Origin: an uncultured Oscillospiraceae bacterium
GTDB taxonomy: Bacteria > Bacillota_A > Clostridia > Oscillospirales > Acutalibacteraceae
DNA: 64,000 bases
Reading direction: 5' to 3'
Assembly (NCBI GenBank): GCA_910589395.1
Contig: CAJUTL010000006.1
Coordinates: forward strand, 1 to 64,000
Part shown: positions 1 to 8,926 of the stretch, one piece after another
Position numbering within the stretch: position 1 is the first letter of the stretch
How the letters are laid out: every line of letters starts with the position of its first letter
Translations under genes and position numbers: made by a program
Notes under the pieces: generated by a model
Databases searched by the model: none
What the model was told of the DNA's origin: nothing
The model's input: the letters and a program-made list of their open reading frames with translations, nothing else

Positions 1-2
1 TG

Positions 3-389
3 TTTTTTGAAGAACCCTTTTGGGTGGGAGTGTTTGAACGTGTATCAGAGGGAAAGTTATCCGTGTGTAAGGTTACGTTTGGGGCAGAACCAAAAGACTA
101 TGAAATATATGATTTCGTTCTGAAAAATTACTATCGGCTGCGATTTAGTTCAGCTGTGTCAACTGATGTAAAAGAAGTTGGTCACAATCCTAAACGGGTA
201 CAGCGTGAAGTACGGAAGCAGATACAAAATACCGGAATAGGTACAAAATCGCAACAGGTTTTGAAATTACAGCAGGAGCAATTGAAAACTGAACGTAAGG
301 CGGTGAATCGGGAGCAACGAGAAGCGGAGAAACAGCGGCAGTTTGAACTGAAACAGCGGAAAAGGAAAGAGAAGCACAGGGGTAGATAG
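3..389 (+). CDS. yjdF: YjdF family protein (DUF2992), 5' end cut by window
   Basis: The reading frame is open from the first bases of the window, and FFEEPFWVGVFER is already in frame before the first GTG (position 24), so only a few N-terminal residues are missing. That segment, the following YEIYDFVLKNYYRLRFS block and the Lys/Arg/Gln-rich, probably coiled C-terminus (roughly the last 50 residues) are typical of the small YjdF/DUF2992 family. The biochemical role of the family is unknown. Its mRNAs are often controlled by a riboswitch that senses azaaromatic compounds, but that element would lie upstream of this window. The gene stops 24 bases before the TIR gene, and both sit in AT-rich DNA unlike the rest of the window. 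Confidence 0.8.
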   Translation, partial: FFEEPFWVGVFERVSEGKLSVCKVTFGAEPKDYEIYDFVLKNYYRLRFSSAVSTDVKEVGHNPKRVQREVRKQIQNTGIGTKSQQVLKLQQEQLKTERKAVNREQREAEKQRQFELKQRKRKEKHRGR

Positions 390-413
390 TGCATATTGTG
401 GAGGAACTAACAG

Positions 414-2189
414 ATGATTAATGTATTTATAAGCCATAACTATAAGGATAAGCCTATGGCAAGAAAAATTGCTAAAGAATTGGATAAATATGGAATAAAA
501 GTATGGATTGATGAGTCAGAAATAAGATTGGGTGATTCACTAATTGAAAAAATAAGAGATGGTTTAGATCACATGGATTTTTTGATAGCATTGATTTCAG
601 AAAATTCAGTGCATTCAGAATGGGTAAAAAAGGAACTGGATATTGCAATGAACAAGGAAATAGATGGTAAGAAAGTTATAGCAATTCCTATTCTTGTTGG
701 GAAATGCGAATTGCCTGGATTTTTAAAAGGCAAATTGTATGCTGATATGTCTACTTCTAGGAAATATAATGAAAATATACCAGCTTTGATTAGACGTTTT
801 GACATTAATGAAATAGTAGATGATAAGAATGAATTTACAGAATATAAGTTGAGTGCTGCGCAGGTAATAGAAAAGATAGAAAAGATAGAAAATATAAAAA
901 ATGAAAATGAAACTATTGAATTTATCGAAAGCTTTGGATATTCTGAGAGAACCTTGTTTTATAGAGATACATTTATTCAAGCAATTAATAAATTATTAGA
1001 AGATGAAAAAATATCTACAGATTTATTGGCTTCTTTAATAGAAATGTGTAGATATTGCCCTAATGATGCAGTAATCAAGCTAAGTTTAACCCAATTATTG
1101 AATAGGTCGGATGAGCAGATACTTCAAAGTACGATTAATGTTTTAAGAGAAACGAAAAGTTTAAAAATACAACAGAAGAAAATATTGAAAATATTGAAAG
1201 AGTGTGAGGATAATGACTTAGAAAGTTGTATTTGGGATTATTTTATATCTGTTCAGTTAGATTTTGATGTGGCAAAAAAATTATGGGAATTTATACAAGA
1301 GAATTTAAAGGATAACCATAGTAATAAAATTATTATGTGTATGTGTAAATTATCCAATCAATTAGGTGATGATAGTATTTTTGAAGAATGGTATACTCTT
1401 TGGTTAGGGGGAGATGACAAGGAAAAAAGAGATATTGTGAATTGTATGTGCCGATATGGGTTTGAGTCAGAGGGAATATATTTGGTAAGTCCAAAACTTA
1501 GGGATAATGTTAGAGATGTTTTATTTGGCTCATTTGGTGAAAATGATGCAGATAATGCTAATTTAATGATTGCGCTTTTAACTGGTGCAGGAAATTTGGT
1601 TGAGAGCAATGGCGAAATATGGGATAAACTGAAAGGATTAGATGAATATTCCATATTGCTTACATTAGAAATTTTAAGAGATGAATATAACATTGCATAT
1701 ATTTTCAACTCTATTGAAGACATAGAAGCATTGAAGGATTTTGTGAAATCACCCAATAGAAATATCAAAAAAGTAGCTTTAGAAGTTATCGCAGAAATCA
1801 GTTTAAAAGAATCGTTAGAGGTTATTAAAGCAGAAAGTGATTTTAGTATTCAACATTATAATGCCGGGTCGCTTTTGTATACATTATTAAAAGAGTCAAG
1901 TGTAAAGGAATATAAAGAATTATTTGAAAAGGTAAAAGAAAAAATAGAAAATGGGTATTATAGTCAAGTAGATAGAAATTTAATCTGTTATGGTGATTAT
2001 TTATTGGGTAATATAGATTTAGATAATATGCTTGTGAACCTACAGATAAAAGAAGAAAGTATAGGACGACAATATGATATAGAAAGGAAAAGCAAACTGT
2101 TAATTGAAAAATTAGAAGATTTACTGGAACAGGGTGATGCAACTACAAAAAAGAAGATTTGCGAATTAATAAAAGTAGCAAAAGCGTAA
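414..2189 (+). CDS. TIR-domain protein with long helical C-terminal region, candidate immune effector
   Basis: Residues 1-130 form a bacterial TIR domain: MINVFISHNYKD at strand A, a WIDESEIRLGDSL loop, and SEWVKKELD, in which Glu74 matches the catalytic glutamate of NAD-cleaving TIR enzymes. The remaining 460 residues are low-complexity, Leu/Ile/Lys/Glu-rich and predicted helical, with the look of HEAT- or TPR-like repeats. I see no NACHT, NB-ARC or protease motif and no membrane segment. A GTGGAGGA ribosome site precedes the ATG. Base composition is strongly AT-rich, which suggests acquisition. TIR proteins of this kind often act in abortive anti-phage defence through NAD depletion; that role is inferred from family only. 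No second defence gene is adjacent. Confidence 0.75.
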   Translation: MINVFISHNYKDKPMARKIAKELDKYGIKVWIDESEIRLGDSLIEKIRDGLDHMDFLIALISENSVHSEWVKKELDIAMNKEIDGKKVIAIPILVGKCELPGFLKGKLYADMSTSRKYNENIPALIRRFDINEIVDDKNEFTEYKLSAAQVIEKIEKIENIKNENETIEFIESFGYSERTLFYRDTFIQAINKLLEDEKISTDLLASLIEMCRYCPNDAVIKLSLTQLLNRSDEQILQSTINVLRETKSLKIQQKKILKILKECEDNDLESCIWDYFISVQLDFDVAKKLWEFIQENLKDNHSNKIIMCMCKLSNQLGDDSIFEEWYTLWLGGDDKEKRDIVNCMCRYGFESEGIYLVSPKLRDNVRDVLFGSFGENDADNANLMIALLTGAGNLVESNGEIWDKLKGLDEYSILLTLEILRDEYNIAYIFNSIEDIEALKDFVKSPNRNIKKVALEVIAEISLKESLEVIKAESDFSIQHYNAGSLLYTLLKESSVKEYKELFEKVKEKIENGYYSQVDRNLICYGDYLLGNIDLDNMLVNLQIKEESIGRQYDIERKSKLLIEKLEDLLEQGDATTKKKICELIKVAKA

Positions 2190-2480
2190 GTTTAGTGCAT
2201 TGATTTTGATATAATTGATTGAGTATATGTGGCTCTATTTTGGCTCTAAAAATTTTGACTGGCACAAAAACGAGAGCAATTTTTGAATAATACGGATAAT
2301 AAATGCTTGAAAAATGAGGAAAAAACAGTCAGTTCAAGCTATCCGCCGAGGAGTGGGAGTAATAAGAACTATAGGGCCCAGCGGTTGCTGTGTCCTATAG
2401 TTTGTGGAAAATTGGAAATGAAAGTGGTATAGTCGGGCATATTGTTGCAGGGCTTCAGATGATGATTGAGAGGAATACGG
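2190..2480. other. AT-rich intergenic segment with a stem-loop
   Basis: No gene seen. Positions 2367-2375 (AACTATAGG) and 2394-2402 (CCTATAGTT) form a 9-bp inverted repeat around an 18-base loop. It may terminate the TIR transcript, although there is no clear T-tract. A short direct repeat (GGCTCTATTTT / GGCTCTAAAA) lies near 2230-2250. Confidence 0.4.
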
Positions 2481-2981
2481 ATGTCAAAACAAAAATTGAT
2501 TATTATAGCAGGCTCTCCCTGTGTGGGGAAAACGACGGTGACGCAGAAGCTTTTTACCTCTTATGAAAACAGCGCTTATTTCGATGGGGATTGGGCATGG
2601 TGTGTCAATCCGTTTTCGGTTGAGGATCCGAGATTGAGAAATGGTGATAAAACAATGTCCTTTGCGTTGTCTACCTATCTGAACTCCGGTTTTGATTATG
2701 TCTTTTTTTCATCGGTGGTTGTTGTGGATAAAGCAATTCGTAAAGCGATATTAAAAGATATCACAGCAAAAGACTATTCTGTGATTGGCATTACCTTGAC
2801 CTGTTCCGAGGAAACTTTACGGGAACGTCATAAAAAGCGTGGAGATGAAACTGAATGCTCTTTTTTCTGGCTGCATTTAAAGCCATACGAAGGTGATTAT
2901 GTGATCAATACAGATAACAAAAGCGTTCAGCAAATAGCTGATGAAATAAAGGCGATTGTAGATAGCGGGGCAAATGAATAG
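2481..2981 (+). CDS. Small P-loop nucleoside/nucleotide kinase-like protein
   Basis: A 166-residue protein with a Walker A motif GSPCVGKT at residues 11-18 after a hydrophobic first strand (KLIIIA), a D-G-D-W segment where kinases of this group bind the acceptor, and a helical RERHKKRGDE lid-like stretch near residue 120. This matches the broad adenylate-kinase/shikimate-kinase-like AAA_33 ATPases of unknown substrate. The ATG at 2481 is preferred because AGAGGA lies six bases upstream; a TTG at 2466 is in frame but has no such site. Its stop overlaps by one base the GTG of the broken acetyltransferase that follows. The two form a small operon of the type often seen on mobile accessory segments. 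Confidence 0.6.
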   Translation: MSKQKLIIIAGSPCVGKTTVTQKLFTSYENSAYFDGDWAWCVNPFSVEDPRLRNGDKTMSFALSTYLNSGFDYVFFSSVVVVDKAIRKAILKDITAKDYSVIGITLTCSEETLRERHKKRGDETECSFFWLHLKPYEGDYVINTDNKSVQQIADEIKAIVDSGANE

Positions 2982-3564
2982 TGGAAATCAGAACAACTGA
3001 TTTAATATTGCGCACTGTGACTGAAAACGACATTCAGGAGATCGCAAGAATGTGGGAGTATCCACAGGAAACAACGATAGAGAAGGCATACGAAGCATTA
3101 AAGTACATGGAAGATACCCCCATAGCAGGAATCGCAAGAAAGCAATCTGTCATTTATGTTTAGGCGTTTTTTAAAAGCAGGAACCCAATATGATAATAAG
3201 CTGGTGCGGACTGGACGGAGAAGCCGGGCCGGGGAACACAGTTCTTTTTTACATGATTGATGAGAAATACCGCAATCGAGGTTATGCTGCGCAATGCGCT
3301 GTGGAATTGATAAATTACGCATTTGAGAAGATGGAATATGACATCATTTATGGAGGGTGCGCAAAGGACAATATAGAATCATATAAAGTAATGCAAAAAG
3401 CTGGAATGACTCAAAATTCCTTTTATGAAAATGGGGATTACATTTTTTCGATGGATAAAGAAACATTTTGCGTAAAAAAGTTAAACGGGCAGCAAATTCT
3501 AAAATGCAGTCTGCCTCCTATTTCTTTAAGCGATAGGAAATGCAATGGTGTTATCACCATGTAA
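2981..3564 (+). pseudogene. GNAT-family acetyltransferase, broken by frameshift and stop
   Basis: The N-terminal part (MEIRTTDLILRTVTENDIQEIARMW) starts at GTG 2981 and runs in one frame to a C-run at 3116-3121. From 3121 the homologous reading continues in another frame (HSRNRKKAICHLCLGVF), reaches a TAA at 3172-3174 and goes on without further stops from 3175 as MIISWCGLDGEAGPGNTVLFYMIDEKYRNRGYA onward to 3564. The acetyl-CoA binding segment (RNRGYAAQCAVELI) and GNAT C-terminal strand (NIESYKVMQKAGM) are intact. Two separate lesions argue for true decay rather than one sequencing error. An ATG at 3190 could only give the C-terminal part. Confidence 0.75.
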
Positions 3565-3750
3565 CCAACGGCAATAAGGAGAAAATATGTGTTAGATTTG
3601 TTACGAATCAGCATTTTAGAATATCTCATTTTACAAGGCAATTTATCCTCGTTATGAAGTGGAAAAATCACCATCTGAGCGTAGTATGATTTCCCGGGTG
3701 AGCGCCAGTCAAGTATATCACTTTTGCAAGTAGCTTTCAGCTATCCATAC

Positions 3751-3780
3751 TTGCGCCGGGGACTTCTTTGGTGTTATAAT
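3751..3780 (+). promoter_or_regulatory. Promoter of guaA
   Basis: TTGCGC at 3751-3756 and TATAAT at 3775-3780, 18 bases apart. Upstream, 3726-3732 (GCAAGTA) and 3748-3754 (TACTTGC) form an inverted repeat that touches the -35 box and could be an operator. A second small hairpin, TAGCT-TTC-AGCTA, lies at 3731-3743. Confidence 0.55.
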
Positions 3781-3819
3781 ACGGTCAAAATTCGGATGAA
3801 AAAAGAGGAGAACAAAACT

Positions 3820-4800
3820 ATGGAAAACAACAAGCGCCCTGAAAGCATGAAACGAATCGAGACGCCGGAGCTGGCACAGGCGTTTATAGAAGAGCAGGTG
3901 GCCGCGCTGCGCGCTCAGATCGGGGGCAAAAAGGTGCTGCTGGCCCTTTCCGGCGGGGTGGACAGTTCTGTTGTGGCGGCGCTGCTTATCAAGGCCATTG
4001 GCAAGCAGCTTGTGTGCGTACACGTCAATCACGGGTTGCTGCGCAAAGGAGAGCCGGAGCAGGTGGTCAAGGTATTTCGCGATAAAATGGACGCGAACCT
4101 GGTCTATGTGGACGCGGTGGACCGTTTCCTGGACAAGCTGGCGGGAGTGGCCGAGCCGGAAAAGAAGCGGAAGATCATCGGCGCGGAATTCATTCGTGTG
4201 TTTGAGGAAGAAGCCCGCAAGCAGGAAGGGATCGAATTTTTGGCTCAGGGTACCATTTACCCGGATATCATTGAAAGCGACGGCGTAAAGGCCCACCATA
4301 ATGTGGGCGGGCTGCCGGAGGATATGAAATTTGAGCTGGTGGAGCCGCTGAAATTCTTGTATAAGGACGAGGTGCGCGTGGTGGGCAAGGCCCTGGGCTT
4401 GCCGGACGGCATGGTGTTCCGCCAGCCGTTCCCCGGCCCCGGCCTCGGCGTGCGCTGCCTGGGAGCCATCACCCGGGACCGGTTGGAGGCCGTGCGCGAA
4501 TCAGACGCCATTTTGCGGGAGGAATTCGCGAAAAACGGGTTAGAGGGTAAGGTGTGGCAGTATTTTACCGCGATCCCCGATTTCCGTTCCGTGGGCGTGG
4601 AAAATGGCGCGCGCACCTTCGCTTACCCGGTGATCATTCGCGCGGTGAACACCACAGATGCCATGACCGCAACGGTGGAGGACGTGCCCTTTGCCCTGTT
4701 GCAGCACATCACAGACCGGATCACCAAGGAGGTAAAGGGCGTCAACCGTGTGCTCTACGACCTGACGCCGAAGCCCAGCGGCACCATCGAATGGGAGTAA
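3820..4800 (+). CDS. guaA: GMP synthase, stand-alone ATP-pyrophosphatase subunit
   Basis: A 326-residue protein that matches only the C-terminal two domains of ordinary GuaA. It has the PP-loop LSGGVDSSVVAALL, then HGLLRKGE, LAQGTIYPDIIES, HHNVGGLPEDM, the RQPFPGPGLG signature and the dimerisation domain ending KPSGTIEWE. These make GMP from XMP, ATP and ammonia. The glutaminase domain normally fused in front is absent: about 30 residues precede the PP-loop domain. The start at 3820 has AGAGGAG nine bases upstream; an in-frame ATG at 3796 would leave almost no leader after the promoter at 3751-3780. The ammonia must come from a separate glutaminase subunit elsewhere or from free ammonia. Confidence 0.88.
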   Translation: MENNKRPESMKRIETPELAQAFIEEQVAALRAQIGGKKVLLALSGGVDSSVVAALLIKAIGKQLVCVHVNHGLLRKGEPEQVVKVFRDKMDANLVYVDAVDRFLDKLAGVAEPEKKRKIIGAEFIRVFEEEARKQEGIEFLAQGTIYPDIIESDGVKAHHNVGGLPEDMKFELVEPLKFLYKDEVRVVGKALGLPDGMVFRQPFPGPGLGVRCLGAITRDRLEAVRESDAILREEFAKNGLEGKVWQYFTAIPDFRSVGVENGARTFAYPVIIRAVNTTDAMTATVEDVPFALLQHITDRITKEVKGVNRVLYDLTPKPSGTIEWE

Positions 4801-4810
4801 AGAGTTAGAT

Positions 4811-4859
4811 AATCCAAAACTTCCCCGCTGAACAAAGTTCAGCGGGGAAGTTTTGGATT
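4811..4859. terminator. Terminator of guaA, perfect 23-bp stem
   Basis: Arms 4811-4833 and 4837-4859 are perfectly complementary around the loop AAA. The upper arm carries AAAAC on one side and GTTTT on the other, so it can act in both directions. Confidence 0.9.
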
Positions 4860-4927
4860 CAGAAGAAGAACAGAAGAAAGCGGCAAAAACAGGGGCAAAG
4901 CGCTGCGGGTGGAGAAAGGAAAAATCG

Positions 4928-4953
4928 GGAGGGCGCTCTATGGAACGCCCTCC
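4928..4953 (-). terminator. Terminator of the MATE gene
   Basis: GGAGGGCG (4928-4935) pairs with CGCCCTCC (4946-4953). Read on the minus strand the stem is followed by CGATTTTTCC, a normal T-tract for the transporter gene ending at 5059. Confidence 0.75.
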
Positions 4954-5058
4954 TGATTTATACTTTTTAGCAGATGTTTTTACTGCAATGATTTTCCCTT
5001 CTGTCCTGTGTTTTTTGCGGTTTGAAACAGCCTGTCAGGAAGAAAAGAACCGAGTGGA

Positions 5059-6444
5059 TCACACATTTTTTACCTTGTGGATCCATTTGTTTCCCTGCAT
5101 ACGGAAGGACATCCAAACCGCCTTGATCACATAGTCGATCCGCAGGGCGAGCATGACCCAGAAGGGGGGCAGCTGCAGCACAAGACCAGCCAGATACCCC
5201 AGAGGAATGGAAGCGCACCACTGGAAGATCACATCGGCAAACATCAGGAACTTTGTATCCCCGCCGCCTCGCAGCACGCCCTTTGTGGTGGTGGTGGCGG
5301 TGGACTGGAACAGAACGATCAAGGCGCTGGCCTGCATCATGGAAACAGTGATGGCGTAGGTCGATTCGGTGATCTCATACAGGCTGATGGACCAGGTGCC
5401 GATCAGCAGAACAAGGGCCGCGCTGATCATACCCATGACAATGCTCAGAACAAGGAAGGATTTCCCTTCCTTGTGAGCTCGCTCGAAGTCGCCTTTTCCC
5501 ACAGTTTGGCCCACCATAACGCCCGCGGCGCTGGCAACGCCCATGGTGGCCACGGTGCAGGTCCTGTCCACTACCATGACAATGGCGTAAGAGCTTACGA
5601 TCTCCTTACCCATATGGCCCAGAATAATGGAAAGAATACTGCTGGAGAAGCCCAGCAGCGTATCGCTGATCACCGCCGGAAGGCCCAGCCGCTGGAACTC
5701 TTTTATCAGACTTTTCTGAGGAAGCCGTAAGAGACCTCCAAAACGGTATTTCAGAGCTTTCTCAATTTTCAGCATATAGACGACGCATACCACAAATTCC
5801 ACCACACGGGCGCACAGGGTCCCTACAGCCGCGCCGGTCACACCCATGGCGGGAGCTCCCAGCTTGCCGAAAATGAAAATGTAGTTGCACCCGATATTGA
5901 CCAGGAAAGAGATGCTGGAAACGATTAGCCCCAGCTTTGTATTTCCGATAGATCGCACTAAGTTGGCGATGATCAGGCCCAATCCGTGGGGCAGATAGAC
6001 AAAGGCGGTCACCCTGAGATATCCGGCGCCTTCCCGGATCACGTCCGCGTCATTGGTATAAACGGACATGATCTGCGTGGGGAAGAGAAAAGAAACTACC
6101 GCAAATACGGCGCCCAGCACGAAAACCAGCTGCAGCACCAGGTCGCATACCCGCTTTACCGTGTCCTTTTTTCCCGCGCCCCAGTACTGAGAGGCCAGCA
6201 CCAGACCTGCCGCGCTGAATCCCATACAGAGAAACGAATAGATCTGATAAAACTGGTTGGCCAGCGATGAGGCGGAGATCGAAACTTCTCCCAGCTTTCC
6301 CACCATAATGGTGTCCATCATGTTGACGCCCTGGTTTATGATGCTCTGCAAAACCACAGGAAGTGTAAGGACCAGCATTTGCTTATAAAAGCTTTTGTCC
6401 GTCACTATGTATTTGCTGAGCCACCCTTTCTTTTGTTGTTCCAT
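5059..6444 (-). CDS. MATE family multidrug/cation antiporter
   Basis: A 461-residue, very hydrophobic protein with the pattern of 12 membrane helices in two related halves. The N-terminal half has LTLPVVLQSIINQGVNMMDTIMVGKLGE, the usual MATE entry, and the second half repeats the plan from GLPAVISDTLLGFSSS. MATE pumps export drugs or metabolites in exchange for H+ or Na+; the substrate cannot be told from sequence. The start at 6444 is chosen because AAAGGAG and AGAGGG lie just upstream; a longer frame to 6486 would add a basic, poorly conserved leader. It converges on guaA with terminators between them. Confidence 0.85.
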   Translation of the reverse strand: MEQQKKGWLSKYIVTDKSFYKQMLVLTLPVVLQSIINQGVNMMDTIMVGKLGEVSISASSLANQFYQIYSFLCMGFSAAGLVLASQYWGAGKKDTVKRVCDLVLQLVFVLGAVFAVVSFLFPTQIMSVYTNDADVIREGAGYLRVTAFVYLPHGLGLIIANLVRSIGNTKLGLIVSSISFLVNIGCNYIFIFGKLGAPAMGVTGAAVGTLCARVVEFVVCVVYMLKIEKALKYRFGGLLRLPQKSLIKEFQRLGLPAVISDTLLGFSSSILSIILGHMGKEIVSSYAIVMVVDRTCTVATMGVASAAGVMVGQTVGKGDFERAHKEGKSFLVLSIVMGMISAALVLLIGTWSISLYEITESTYAITVSMMQASALIVLFQSTATTTTKGVLRGGGDTKFLMFADVIFQWCASIPLGYLAGLVLQLPPFWVMLALRIDYVIKAVWMSFRMQGNKWIHKVKNV

Positions 6445-6827
6445 ACCCTCTTTTCTCCTTTGCTTAATTTTTATTGATTTTTGCATTTTTCACCGGTTGG
6501 AAGGGAAAACAGGAATCGGAAATACCGTGGATCTCCGATTTTTGCTTTGTACAGCTTTTATTATAGATCAGAAATGCTTCGTTCGGTATGGGGAGAAGGG
6601 AACACCTCAGAAAAGCGTCATTACAAGTCAGGTTTTCTGAATCCCGCCTTCCGCCTTTCCTGCTATACTGAAACCAGAGCGTAACTTCCGCAAACAGCGG
6701 CATGCGGCTTTTGGCAAGGCCTTGCGGGGAGCCTGCATTTCCCTGCCTGCGGGAATACGCCATTGTAAAAATTCGGGACAGCATCGCCGGACAGACGGCA
6801 GTCGTCCCAGCAAACAGGAGGTTTTGT
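6445..6827. other. Divergent intergenic region
   Basis: No gene seen. It must hold the promoters for the MATE pump (minus; a TATAAT reads at 6565-6560 without a good -35) and the carboxylesterase (plus). GCAAGGCCTTGC at 6714-6725 is a perfect 12-base palindrome. Confidence 0.4.
6662..6669 (+). promoter_or_regulatory. Extended -10 element upstream of the carboxylesterase
   Basis: TGCTATACT with the extended TG at 6661-6662 and TATACT at 6664-6669. No convincing -35 is visible. The same TGCTATACT form recurs before the GrpB and GH20 genes, which supports it as a real promoter. Confidence 0.4.
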
Positions 6828-8453
6828 ATGAGCGAAATGAAAACGAACAACTTTACCGTTACCGATTTCGAGCACGCAAAGGTAAAGGTGAAGCAGGGCT
6901 GGATCCAGGGCTATACGGAGGAAGCGCCCAACGGTACGCTGAAGATCTACAAGGGGATCCCTTACGCCGCGCCTCCGGTGGGAGACCTGCGGTTCAGGCA
7001 CCCTCAGGATCCCGGCTGCTGGAGAGGCATTCGCCGGGTGACCCAGTACAGCGCCGCCGCCGTACAGCAGGTGCAGGAGCTGGGAGACGCGAAAGCCAAT
7101 GTTCACGGCGTCCCGCAGATGCTGGCTCCCTCTCAATATGAGGAAGACTGCCTGTACCTGAACGTGTGGACGCCGGCGAAAACTCAGGAGGACAAGCTGC
7201 CGGTATTTATTTGGGTACATGGCGGCGGCATGGTGGCCGGGTCCGGTGTGGAAGTGGTTTGTGCCGGGGAAGGTCTGGCAGGGCGGAAGGATATGATCGT
7301 TGTCACCATCAACTACCGCCTGGGCCTGTTTGGATTCTTTGCGCACCCGGAGCTTACGAAGGAAGGGAACGGTACTTCCGGAAACTATGGCCTGTATGAC
7401 GTGAGAAAGGCCTGCCAGTGGGTCAAGGAAAACATTGCGGTGTTTGGCGGCGACCCCAATAACATCACAGTGGCCGGTCAGTCCGGCGGCGCGAGAGCCA
7501 CTTGCTCTCTGCTGGTTTCTCCGCTGATGAACGGGCTTGTGCAGCATATCTCCGTGGAAAGCGGCTTCATGGTATTCGGCTCCGGCGGTCCCTGCCCCCG
7601 GGAAGAGGTGGAAAAGGCCTCTCAGGAGTTTATGGATTCCATCGGTGTGTCTACCATAGAAGAGCTGCGCCAAAAGGACGCCTGGGAGCTGTTTGACGCC
7701 TACCAGGAATATACCAGGGGACAGCCCTTCTCCGGCGGCATTCGGTTCTGTGTGGACGGCGAGTTCCTGCCAGGAAATTATTATGAGCTGCTCACAGCCG
7801 GAAAGATCAATGATTTCGATGTGATGATCGGCAGCTGTGCTCAGGAATCTCCGGTACGGGCGTGCAAGGGCCTGCCGGTAGAAGAATTTGACCAGCACCT
7901 GAAAAAAGAATTTGCCGCGGATTATGAGCAGATGAAGGCCTGGTATCCAGCCGCCAATGAGGTGGAAGCGGAAAAGGCGTGTACCACTCTGGCCTCCCGT
8001 ATTATGGCAGTCAATGGTTTTTATGTGGCGAAAATGTGCCACAAGTATGGAAAAAGAGCGTTCCTTTGGGTGATGAATAAAGAGAACGAGACGAAGAGAG
8101 GCCATGAGCTGGGCTGCCCCCACTGCGCGGAGATGCCCTATGTGTTCGGCAGAGTGGATACCGGTGAGCGGGATCCCTTCTTCCCCTACCACTGGGTGGG
8201 CGCGGACTATGACTTTATGGAGCTGATCCAGGATTACTGGTATCACTTCGCCAAAAACGGAGACCCCAACAGCGAAGGCCGCCCCGTATGGAAAAAGTAT
8301 GAGAATGATTTTGACGCCTGCGTTCTCGGCAATGAGACCCATATGCTGCCAGAAGAAGAACAGCCCCCTTACCGCTATGTCTTTGACAAGGTAGTAGCAA
8401 AGGGAAAGGATTCGCTTTCCGTGGGAACCTACGGTATGCCCCACATCGATTAA
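6828..8453 (+). CDS. Type B carboxylesterase
   Basis: A 541-residue alpha/beta hydrolase of the carboxylesterase/para-nitrobenzyl esterase family. It shows YKGIPYAAPPVGDLRF near residue 42, EEDCLYLNVW (105-114), the oxyanion loop HGGG (131-134) and the nucleophile Ser219 in AGQSGGA; the usual GESAG elbow is changed to GQSGG. The expected catalytic His sits in the HCAEMPYVFG block near residue 425. There is no signal peptide, so it acts in the cytoplasm. CAGGAGG precedes ATG 6828. It is the first of four esterases in this neighbourhood, all upstream of a sugar-uptake system, which suggests hydrolysis of acyl groups on imported compounds; the substrate is unknown. Confidence 0.85.
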   Translation: MSEMKTNNFTVTDFEHAKVKVKQGWIQGYTEEAPNGTLKIYKGIPYAAPPVGDLRFRHPQDPGCWRGIRRVTQYSAAAVQQVQELGDAKANVHGVPQMLAPSQYEEDCLYLNVWTPAKTQEDKLPVFIWVHGGGMVAGSGVEVVCAGEGLAGRKDMIVVTINYRLGLFGFFAHPELTKEGNGTSGNYGLYDVRKACQWVKENIAVFGGDPNNITVAGQSGGARATCSLLVSPLMNGLVQHISVESGFMVFGSGGPCPREEVEKASQEFMDSIGVSTIEELRQKDAWELFDAYQEYTRGQPFSGGIRFCVDGEFLPGNYYELLTAGKINDFDVMIGSCAQESPVRACKGLPVEEFDQHLKKEFAADYEQMKAWYPAANEVEAEKACTTLASRIMAVNGFYVAKMCHKYGKRAFLWVMNKENETKRGHELGCPHCAEMPYVFGRVDTGERDPFFPYHWVGADYDFMELIQDYWYHFAKNGDPNSEGRPVWKKYENDFDACVLGNETHMLPEEEQPPYRYVFDKVVAKGKDSLSVGTYGMPHID

Positions 8454-8519
8454 ACGCAAGGGCAATTAGTAATTAAGAATGCGGCAGAGTTCGATAAATT
8501 GGAGTTTGGCAGCCCTTTG

Positions 8520-8790
8520 CCTCCCCTTATTTATAGAGGGGAAACAGACTGCTTCGCAGTCTGCGGGGACCACCGTAAGGTGGTGGAGGGGATAGTCACA
8601 CGCAGAAAGTGGGATAAAACCGCTAGTTCTAATCCCCTCAGTCACGGCTTCGCCGTGACAGCTTTCTACGCTTCGCTCCGGTTGCTGTGCCTCAGTGGGG
8701 CACGACTAGCAATGTCTGAGCCGACAGGCGAGTTCGATGCTGGACGTGCCCCACCGGGGCACAGCAACCCTTGCTCGCGCAAGGGGAGCC
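8520..8790. repeat. Family B palindromic block, copy 1
   Basis: Outer arms CTCCCCTTATTTATAGAGGGG and CCTTGCTCGCGCAAGGGGAG. Inner hairpins GACTGCTTCGCAGTC, CCACCGTAAGGTGG and TCACGGCTTCGCCGTGA. Its core ATAGTCACACGCAGAAAGTG is shared exactly with the block at 36165. Confidence 0.75.
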
Positions 8791-8839
8791 TAAGGACGTT
8801 AAACTTATAATTTAGCAGTTATCTGCCTGCCTTTCTCCT

Positions 8840-8926
8840 GTCATTCTGAACGAAGTGAAGAATCTCGTCCCTTGACCTTTTTAGGAAATTCAAGGGCGAG
8901 ATTCTTCGCCCGCGGCTCAGAATGAC
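8840..8926. repeat. Family A palindromic repeat, copy 1
   Basis: 87 bp, running from GTCATTCTGA to TCAGAATGAC with inner arms AATCTCGTCCCTTGA / TCAAGGGCGAGATT. Confidence 0.8.

Noticed and set aside
4853..5134. Plus-strand frame between guaA and the MATE gene
   Set aside because: It begins inside the guaA terminator, contains the MATE terminator and runs into the 3' end of the MATE gene.
6663..8465. 600-codon minus-strand frame opposite the carboxylesterase
   Set aside because: Antisense shadow without motifs; the plus-strand esterase has full catalytic motifs and a good ribosome site.
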